A stretch of 64,000 nt of DNA, from the NCBI GenBank assembly GCA_027081115.1, contig JALWLD010000112.1:1-64000 (forward strand), written 5' to 3'. Source of the DNA: Sulfurovum sp. GTDB lineage: Bacteria; Campylobacterota; Campylobacteria; Campylobacterales; Sulfurovaceae. The notes under the pieces are model-generated. The model had not been told where the DNA came from and did no database searches. It saw nothing but the letters and a program-made list of their open reading frames with translations. Below, in pieces: positions 57,632 through 64,000 of this stretch (the first letter of the stretch is position 1; each line of letters begins with the position of its first letter). A program made the translations under genes and the position numbers.

Positions 57632-60600
57632 ATGACAAAAGCAATGCATAAACAGAAATACGCATTAGGTATAGACATTGGTTCAACAACTGTCAAATAC
57701 GTCCTATGTGACCAAAAGTTTCACATTGTTGCCAAAGCTTACACCCCACATGATACAAAACAGGCTCCTACACTTCTTAAACTCTTAGAGAAGCTTTCAC
57801 AAACACATGCAAGAGAATATGAAAATATAGACAAAGTCTACATTACCGGTTCTGGGGCTACACGCATAGCCCCAACACTCAATGCACGTTTTGTACAAGA
57901 GGTAAATGCCGTAGTACTGGCAGTAGAGAATCTCCACCCTGATGTCAATGCAGTAGTGGAGTTGGGTGGTCAAGATGCCAAAATCATCCACTTCAAAGAG
58001 GGGAAAGATGGTAAAAAAACCGTTTTAACCTCCATGAATGACAAGTGTGCCTCAGGTACAGGTGCCACTATAGAAAAATGTACCATGAAAGTGGGTATGG
58101 AGAACGAAGAGGTTCAAAAACTGAGCTTCCAGACAGACAAACTGCACCATGTTGCTGCTAAGTGTGGTGTCTTTGCAGAAACAGACATTGTCAACCTTGT
58201 AAAAACTTCTGTACCCTCTAATGAAATCATGAACTCTCTGGCTGATGCCATTGTCATGCAGAACTTGACCGTTCTTACCCGTGGTAATACCCTCATGCCA
58301 AAAGTCTTACTGCTGGGAGGTCCCAATACCTATCTACCTTTCTTACAAGAGTGCTGGCGTATGCGTATCTCAGAACTTTGGGATGAACGAGGTATTATCT
58401 ACGATAAAAAGAAGCTCAATGAGCTCATCATCGTACCTGACAATGCCCAGTACTATGCAGCTTTAGGTGCAGTGATCTTTGGAGAAGGTGAAGACAACCA
58501 CGATAAAAACTTTGCAGGGCTCATCCCTTTAAAAACACTGGTCGATACAGGAGGTGTCAACCAAAATGACAATGTTGACAAACCTCTTGTCTCAAGTTTA
58601 GAAGAGTTAGAAGCTTTTAAACGTGCGTATACTATTCAACCTTTTAGTGCGCCGATACTCAAGAAAAAAACAACCTGTTACCTTGGTATAGATGGAGGCT
58701 CAACTTCATCCAAGGCTGTACTTGTAGACGAAAAAGGAGAGTTACTTTTAAAAGTCTATCAGCTCTCTAAAGGAAACCCCATAGAAGATACTTTGGATCT
58801 GTTACAAAAGATAAAATCTGAGGATCCAAATAACTTTTATGATGTCAAAGGCTTAGGTGTTACCGGCTATGCAGCAGATGTACTGGGTGGCGCACTCAAA
58901 GCAGATGCCAACATTATTGAGACCATTGCTCACATGAAATCTGCACAAAAAGCATTTGGAGAGAGTATCAATGTCATATGTGATATTGGAGGGCAGGACA
59001 TTAAAGTGCTTTTCATGGAAAACGGAATGATGAAAAACTTTCGTCTCTCAAACCAATGCTCTGCAGGAAACGGTACCCTGCTTCAAAGTATGGCAAAACA
59101 GTTTGGTGTTGCTGTGGAAGATTTTGCAGAGGTTGCTTTCTCTGCCAAACAGGCACCGATGTTCAACTATGGATGTGCTGTTTTTTTAGACACAGACAGG
59201 GTCAACTTTCAAAAAGAAGGTTACAGTAAAGAGGAACTCTTTGCAGGTATCTCTAAAGTACTACCCAAGAATGTCTGGCAGTATGTAGTACAGGCACCCA
59301 ATCTTGCTGCATTTGGAGAACACTTTGTACTTCAAGGCGGCACGCAATATAATCAAGCAGCACTCAAAGCACAGGTAGATTATATTAAAGAGAAAGTTCC
59401 TCATGCCAGAGTCGATGTACACCCTCATCCGGGAGAAGCAGGTGCCTATGGTGCAGCATTAGAAGCACTTGACGTTGTCACACAAAAAGGTTTTGCCACT
59501 TTTGTCGGAATAGATGAGGCCCTGCAGATGACCTATAGTTCAAAAACCGATGAGAGTACACGCTGCCACTTCTGCTCTATCAACTGTTCAAGAACCTTCA
59601 TTGATACGCAGACACCTACTTCTGATACAGTACGATATATTGCTGGTTTTGCCTGTGAAGATGGTACAGTTGAGTCTGTAGAAGCCTTTAAATCCTTAAA
59701 AAGTGAACGAAAAGGTTTACAAAAAACCATTCCAAACCTTGTCAAAAAAGAATCCACTTCCCTCTTTGCACCAACCTATGACTTAGAACCAAAACCCAAC
59801 ATATCTACAAAAATTACAGAACAACAGGTTAAAGTCACTCTAGGTGGTTGGGGACCGACATTGAGAAACAAGATACAACGAAATTTCAAAGTCAGTACTC
59901 AAGCAGATATAGAATATCGGAAAAACCTCAATATTGCCATTCCTAAAGTTCTCAACACCTACTCATTGGCACCCTTCTTGCGTACTTATCTTGAAGCACT
60001 GGATATCCCTGCACTAAACATTCAATTCTCAGGTTTTTCCAATGAAGATATGTTCCTGGAAGGTGCAAAATATGGTTCAGTAGACTCCTGCTACCCAGCA
60101 AAGGTGGCACAGTCTCATGTCTACTCACTTATGTATGAGAAAAAGTTTCTCAAGAAACACTTTAATTTTATGTGGTTTCCTGCTGTCACAGAACTTCCAG
60201 GATATGTTAAACATACCATGGGACAAACTTCCTGTCCTATTGTCTCGGGTACACCTAAAGTTGTCTGGTCCGCTTTTACCAAAGAGAAAGACCTTTTTAA
60301 AGAGAAAGGTATTGTCTACGTAGATGAAGCACTCAATTTTGACAATAAACAACTGCTTCAAAAACAGCTTTTTTCCACATGGGGAAAATATCTGCGTATC
60401 ACCAAAGATGAAAACCATTGGGCTTGTGAGCAGGCATGGAAGGCTTTGGACAAAAATGATGAGGAAATAATGAAAGAGGGACGTGCTATCTTAAATGATG
60501 TAGTAAAAAATGATGAAATTGTCATACTCCTTCTAGGTCGTCCTTACCATTCAGACCCTGGTTTGAACCACGAAGTATTGGACGAATTCCAATCGCTTGG

Positions 60601-61033
60601 TTTTAAAACCCTCTCGATGCGTGCTATTCCAAAAGATGAAGCTTACCTGATGCAGTATTTTGGAGAAGATGTAAAAGCAGGCATTATAGAGTCTCCCTAC
60701 GACATACGTGATGTCTGGCTGGAGAATTTCTCCACCAACTCCGCACAAAAAGTCTGGGCAGCAAAATTTGCCGCAAGACATCCAAATGTAGTCGTACTCG
60801 ACCTCAGCTCTTTTAAATGTGGACATGATGCACCCACCTATGCCATCATAGATAAGATACTGGGAGCATCACGCACGCCACACCTAACCCTACACGATAT
60901 TGACGCCAATAAGCCAGGTGGATCCATTAAAATACGTGTGAAAACGTTTGCATACACACTAGAGCAATATAAACAGACGCTTCAACAAAATAAAGTCTCT
61001 ACCTTTATGGAACAAGAAGAGGTCTTTATATGA
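57632..61033 (+). CDS. BadF/HgdC-type double activase with DUF2229, dehydratase activator
   Basis: 1133 residues. Two ASKHA ATPase domains in tandem: first (about 8-290) with GIDIGSTTVKY and CASGTGATIEK, second (about 348-630) with GIDGGSTSSKA and CSAGNGTLLQSM; then Cys pairs CHFCSINC near 643, and a DUF2229/HgdB-like domain (about 765-1000; DSCYPAKVAQSHVYSL). BadF/HgdC proteins use ATP and an Fe-S cluster to inject an electron into a dehydratase or reductase. AAAGG precedes the ATG. The next gene is the likely partner. Substrate unknown. Confidence 0.88.
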   Translation: MTKAMHKQKYALGIDIGSTTVKYVLCDQKFHIVAKAYTPHDTKQAPTLLKLLEKLSQTHAREYENIDKVYITGSGATRIAPTLNARFVQEVNAVVLAVENLHPDVNAVVELGGQDAKIIHFKEGKDGKKTVLTSMNDKCASGTGATIEKCTMKVGMENEEVQKLSFQTDKLHHVAAKCGVFAETDIVNLVKTSVPSNEIMNSLADAIVMQNLTVLTRGNTLMPKVLLLGGPNTYLPFLQECWRMRISELWDERGIIYDKKKLNELIIVPDNAQYYAALGAVIFGEGEDNHDKNFAGLIPLKTLVDTGGVNQNDNVDKPLVSSLEELEAFKRAYTIQPFSAPILKKKTTCYLGIDGGSTSSKAVLVDEKGELLLKVYQLSKGNPIEDTLDLLQKIKSEDPNNFYDVKGLGVTGYAADVLGGALKADANIIETIAHMKSAQKAFGESINVICDIGGQDIKVLFMENGMMKNFRLSNQCSAGNGTLLQSMAKQFGVAVEDFAEVAFSAKQAPMFNYGCAVFLDTDRVNFQKEGYSKEELFAGISKVLPKNVWQYVVQAPNLAAFGEHFVLQGGTQYNQAALKAQVDYIKEKVPHARVDVHPHPGEAGAYGAALEALDVVTQKGFATFVGIDEALQMTYSSKTDESTRCHFCSINCSRTFIDTQTPTSDTVRYIAGFACEDGTVESVEAFKSLKSERKGLQKTIPNLVKKESTSLFAPTYDLEPKPNISTKITEQQVKVTLGGWGPTLRNKIQRNFKVSTQADIEYRKNLNIAIPKVLNTYSLAPFLRTYLEALDIPALNIQFSGFSNEDMFLEGAKYGSVDSCYPAKVAQSHVYSLMYEKKFLKKHFNFMWFPAVTELPGYVKHTMGQTSCPIVSGTPKVVWSAFTKEKDLFKEKGIVYVDEALNFDNKQLLQKQLFSTWGKYLRITKDENHWACEQAWKALDKNDEEIMKEGRAILNDVVKNDEIVILLLGRPYHSDPGLNHEVLDEFQSLGFKTLSMRAIPKDEAYLMQYFGEDVKAGIIESPYDIRDVWLENFSTNSAQKVWAAKFAARHPNVVVLDLSSFKCGHDAPTYAIIDKILGASRTPHLTLHDIDANKPGGSIKIRVKTFAYTLEQYKQTLQQNKVSTFMEQEEVFI

Positions 61034-61043
61034 TCTATTTTCC

Positions 61044-61072
61044 TTTCTTTTTCGTCACAGTACAAAAAGAAA
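61044..61072. repeat. Inverted repeat between the activase and dehydratase-like genes
   Basis: TTTCTTTTT and AAAAAGAAA flank an 11-base loop. Polarity on plus is wrong for a terminator, so it may space or stabilise the message. Confidence 0.4.
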
Positions 61073-61121
61073 AAATGAACAAAAGAAATTCAAACCATAA
61101 ACAAAATATTGGAATTACACT

Positions 61122-62627
61122 ATGAGCTCAAAATGTACAAGCATTAAAATGACCGACAGAAACGGGGATCTCTCCTTCATTAATCAAAAAGCTACCCAAT
61201 GGAGAGATATCCCTCAAAAAGAGATACACTATGCACCCAAAGAAGAGACTATCTTTCTCTCGGGAGGATTAACCCTACTTCAGGATAAACTTGTTGAAGC
61301 AGCTCTCAACTCTATGAGTATCAACTTCACTGCCTTACCAAACCCGGACTTTGAATCCTTTCAGAAAGGTAAAGCCTTTGGAAACAGAGGACAGTGCAAC
61401 CCCACCTACTTCACCGTAGGAAACCTTGTCAAATATTTACAAAACCTGAGAGATGAAACAGGACTAAGTGCAGAAGAGATCGTAGAAAAATATGTTTATA
61501 TCACTGCTGGGGGTTGTGGACCCTGTCGTTTTGGTATGTACATTACCGAATATAAAAAAGCTTTACGTGATGCAGGGTTTGAAGGATTTAGACTTACATC
61601 CTTTGAACATGACAAAGGTATCTTCCAGGGAGATGACATAGATGAAGAGATACTAAACTTTACACCCAAATTCTTTATCACCCTGATAAAAGCTGTGATT
61701 ATAGGAGATATCATTAACCTTCTTACCTATAAAATGCGTCCTTATGAAATAGAAAAAGGATCTGTTGATAAAGCTGTCACACAGTGTAAAGAGATTGTCT
61801 CCAAGGCTTTTTTAGAACATAGAAGTCTGATTAAAGCAATGTGGAAATGCAGATCTATGCTGAGTCAAGTAAAACTCAATCGCTTACAACCAAAAGCCAA
61901 AGTGATGGTCATGGGAGAATTTTGGGCAGCTATGACAGAAGGAGACGGGAACTATAACCTGCACCGATTTCTAGAAGCTGAGGGGGCAGAGTGTATACCT
62001 CAACCTATAACCAATCGTTTGATGTTAAGTATTTGGGAAGCAGAACAAGCACTTTATAAAACAGAGAACTTATATATAGAGAGTAGTAAAAAAGTAGACT
62101 TTTCAAATGTAAAGACACGTCTGCTCATCAAAATAGGAAAGGCAGCAGTAAAAACCCATTTTGCTCTCTATGCCAAAGCCATTGGTTTACATGATTATGA
62201 TATCCCCAATATGGAAAAACTCGCAGCCCTTGCAAAAGAGTATTATACCCTTGACTGTAGCGGTGGAGAGGGACATCTGGAAGTGGCACACCTCATTGAG
62301 TCAGTCAAACACAATCTTTCACATTTGGTCATCTCCATTAAACCTTTTGGATGTATGCCCTCTTCTGCAGTTTCAGATGGTGTTCAGTCTTTGGTTACCA
62401 ATCGTTACCCTGAAGCAAACTTTTTAAGTATTGAAACTTCTGGAGAAGGCGCAGCAAATTTCTATTCACGGGTACAGATGGCGCTGTTCAAAGCTAAACA
62501 ATTGGCAAAAGAGGAATTTGAAAGGATAGAAGTACCGGAATATATACCTGAAAAAGTACATAACTATCTCTACCAGCCGCTAAGTACCAAAGCAGGTACG
62601 GCGGCACAACTCATTGAGACTCTATAA
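61122..62627 (+). CDS. 2-hydroxyacyl-CoA dehydratase-like subunit
   Basis: 501 residues. Cysteines in RGQCNPTYFTVGNLVKYL, AGGCGPCRFGMYITEY, IKPFGCMPSSAVSDG and CSGGEGHLEVAHL suit the Fe-S-binding HgdB/BcrB-type fold, and the N-terminus has FLSGGLTLLQDKL. Adjacent to the double activase. Known relatives in clostridia dehydrate 2-hydroxyacyl-CoA or reduce benzoyl-CoA; nothing nearby shows a CoA transferase or the expected degradative genes. Confidence 0.78.
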   Translation: MSSKCTSIKMTDRNGDLSFINQKATQWRDIPQKEIHYAPKEETIFLSGGLTLLQDKLVEAALNSMSINFTALPNPDFESFQKGKAFGNRGQCNPTYFTVGNLVKYLQNLRDETGLSAEEIVEKYVYITAGGCGPCRFGMYITEYKKALRDAGFEGFRLTSFEHDKGIFQGDDIDEEILNFTPKFFITLIKAVIIGDIINLLTYKMRPYEIEKGSVDKAVTQCKEIVSKAFLEHRSLIKAMWKCRSMLSQVKLNRLQPKAKVMVMGEFWAAMTEGDGNYNLHRFLEAEGAECIPQPITNRLMLSIWEAEQALYKTENLYIESSKKVDFSNVKTRLLIKIGKAAVKTHFALYAKAIGLHDYDIPNMEKLAALAKEYYTLDCSGGEGHLEVAHLIESVKHNLSHLVISIKPFGCMPSSAVSDGVQSLVTNRYPEANFLSIETSGEGAANFYSRVQMALFKAKQLAKEEFERIEVPEYIPEKVHNYLYQPLSTKAGTAAQLIETL

Positions 62628-62632
62628 AATAT

Positions 62633-63481
62633 TTACACGATCATAGGAGCAAAAGCTTTGGTACTTACTGTAACTTTTTGCCCTATCTTAAGCTTTTCTG
62701 CCTCATGTGAAGAGATGACCACTTCTACAAGCTGCTGTCCTATGGAGACAATCGCCACATAGATGACATCTACCTTGCTTATATCAAGAAGTTCACCCTC
62801 AAAAGAGAATTTTTGAGACCCCTGTGTTTTAAGAAGAACCTCTTTGGGACTACCATCATTAATGATCTTTCCCTCTTCCAAAACAAGCACACGTGAAGCC
62901 AAACGATACATTTCTGAAGGGTCATGACTTACCATAATCGTTGTCGTACCAAACTCTTTATGCAGTTTGAGTATTTCATCCTGTAATTTTGTTCTCATTT
63001 TGGGGTCAAGTGCAGAGAGTGGTTCATCCATCAGTAGTAGTTTTGGTCGATGCATCATCGCACGGCACAGTGAAACACGTTGCTGCTGTCCACCACTTAA
63101 AGCATGAGGTAGTCGATCTCTCATATCCTTTAACTCAGTAAGCTCCAATAGATGCTCTGCCAATTTTGGATCATTTTTTACAAAAAGAAGGTTCTCTATC
63201 ACTGTCATGTTTAAAAAGAGTGCATAGTCTTGAAATACATACCCAATTTTACGTTTTTGTGGAACCAATGATTTTTTACCATCCAACCAGACTTCATTAG
63301 CAACACTAAGCGTACCCTGTGCTGACTCAAGTCCTGCGAGTATACGCAAAAGTGTAGTTTTCCCACTACCACTTACACCGGAAAGTGCTAAAAATTCACC
63401 CTCTCCTATCTCTACGTTAACAGAAAGATCCATCTCTCCTTTTGCACCATGAAGTTTTTTATGTATATCAAGCTTTATCAT
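62633..63481 (-). CDS. modC: Molybdate-type ABC transporter ATPase
   Basis: 282 residues. Walker [12 protein letters not shown], signature [11 protein letters not shown], Walker [15 protein letters not shown], and a C-terminal TOBE-like domain (about 215-282, [15 protein letters not shown]). Matches ModC; sulfate-type transport cannot be excluded. Overlaps modB by four bases. Confidence 0.85.
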   Translation of the reverse strand: MIKLDIHKKLHGAKGEMDLSVNVEIGEGEFLALSGVSGSGKTTLLRILAGLESAQGTLSVANEVWLDGKKSLVPQKRKIGYVFQDYALFLNMTVIENLLFVKNDPKLAEHLLELTELKDMRDRLPHALSGGQQQRVSLCRAMMHRPKLLLMDEPLSALDPKMRTKLQDEILKLHKEFGTTTIMVSHDPSEMYRLASRVLVLEEGKIINDGSPKEVLLKTQGSQKFSFEGELLDISKVDVIYVAIVSIGQQLVEVVISSHEAEKLKIGQKVTVSTKAFAPMIV

Positions 63482-64000
63482 CTTATACCTATCTTCATTC
63501 TATATTTATGATTGAATATATAGACCGTAAGCAGTACAGTAAAACTAAGTAGTAACATAAATATACTGTAGATATGTGCAGAAGTATAATCCATGATCTC
63601 TACCATTTCATAAATTGCCACAGATGCCACTTTAGTCTCTCCAGGTATACTTCCTCCTACCATCAACACCACACCAAACTCACCGACAGTATGGGCAAAA
63701 GTTACAATAAGGGCTGTCAAAAGTGCAGGTTTCATATTGGGTAGTGCCACTTTCCAAATGGTAACCAATCTGCTTTTCCCAGAGATATAGCTCGCTTCAA
63801 GCATATGCTTATTTAAAGATTCAAACCCACTTTGCAAAGGTTGTACCATAAAAGGAAGAGAGTAGAGACAACTTGCTACAACTAAACCACTAAAAGAGAA
63901 TGCCAATTCAACACCAAAACTCTCTTGTAAAAAAACACCTATAGGTGAATTTTGTGAAAAAGCCCATAGGATGTAAAAACCTAAAACTGAGGGAGGAAGT
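63478..64000 (-). CDS. modB: Molybdate-type ABC permease, 3'-terminal part
   Basis: 173 codons remain; the start lies beyond the right edge. The window edge reads [16 protein letters not shown], followed by [11 protein letters not shown]-type EAA region ([20 protein letters not shown]) and [16 protein letters not shown], permease signatures of ModB. Membrane permease feeding ModC. Confidence 0.85.
   Translation of the reverse strand, partial: LPPSVLGFYILWAFSQNSPIGVFLQESFGVELAFSFSGLVVASCLYSLPFMVQPLQSGFESLNKHMLEASYISGKSRLVTIWKVALPNMKPALLTALIVTFAHTVGEFGVVLMVGGSIPGETKVASVAIYEMVEIMDYTSAHIYSIFMLLLSFTVLLTVYIFNHKYRMKIGIR

Overview
The window reads as chromosomal DNA of a member of the Campylobacterota (Epsilonproteobacteria), most like a marine or vent Sulfurovum/Sulfurimonas-type organism. 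The evidence is protein-level resemblance of nearly every housekeeping gene, AT-rich intergenic DNA, dense head-to-tail operons with 1-4 base overlaps, and gene orders I recall from Campylobacter jejuni: fabH-plsX-rpmF-yceD-ndk-ferredoxin; hisC-pheA-lysA-lptG-pth-rplY; rsmG-ribA-hemB-argF-hemN. No database could be searched, so the genus is inference. No tRNA, rRNA, CRISPR array or intact insertion sequence was seen. Layout: 1-1341 (minus) is a surface-adhesin operon cut by the left edge: a cyclic-di-GMP-I riboswitch, a small secreted protein and the start of a BapA-type adhesin. 1465-1665 holds a decayed response-regulator relic. 1737-5093 is a hybrid histidine kinase with two periplasmic solute-binding domains facing an OmpR-type regulator. 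5093-13204 (minus) carries mfd, folC, lptE, leuS and a zinc metallopeptidase. dnaX (plus, 13298-15193) has two unusual sequence features. 15217-34269 (minus) is a long housekeeping run: ymdB-like, fabH, plsX, rpmF, yceD, ndk, ferredoxin, metK, dxs, hisC, pheA, lysA, lptG-like, pth, rplY, a pilT/pilU-like ATPase, tal, aat, clpA and clpS. bioD, pyrB and pabB follow on plus. 36964-44488 (minus) joins a lipoprotein, rhomboid protease, small proteins and rsmG to an accessory cassette: PqqD-like protein, DsbC-like protein, HprK-related kinase, a 69-residue twin-arginine peptide, a lipoprotein and a LamG/P-domain surface protein. ribA, hemB, an amidase-like protein, argF, hemN and an Fe-S protein follow to 51095; then an ArsS-like kinase with its regulator, an AI-2E family transporter, ruvB and panB (minus). 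trpA, lgt and a two-gene BadF/2-hydroxyacyl-CoA dehydratase-type system are on plus to 62627, and modC with partial modB closes the window. How the genes work together: the riboswitch ties adhesin production to c-di-GMP, the usual sessile-lifestyle signal. clpS-clpA-aat is a complete N-degron degradation operon. plsX and fabH link phospholipid and fatty-acid initiation and sit with rpmF and yceD as in many bacteria. The most novel-looking part is the PqqD/HprK-like/Tat-peptide cassette between rsmG and ribA, which resembles a peptide-modification system with a predicted ten-residue exported product. Other points of note: a response regulator that appears to begin at ATT, a palindromic leader upstream of metK with a CRP-like TGTGA-N6-TCACA motif, an A9 slippage candidate and a heptamer tandem repeat in dnaX, and a double-activase BadF protein of unknown substrate.
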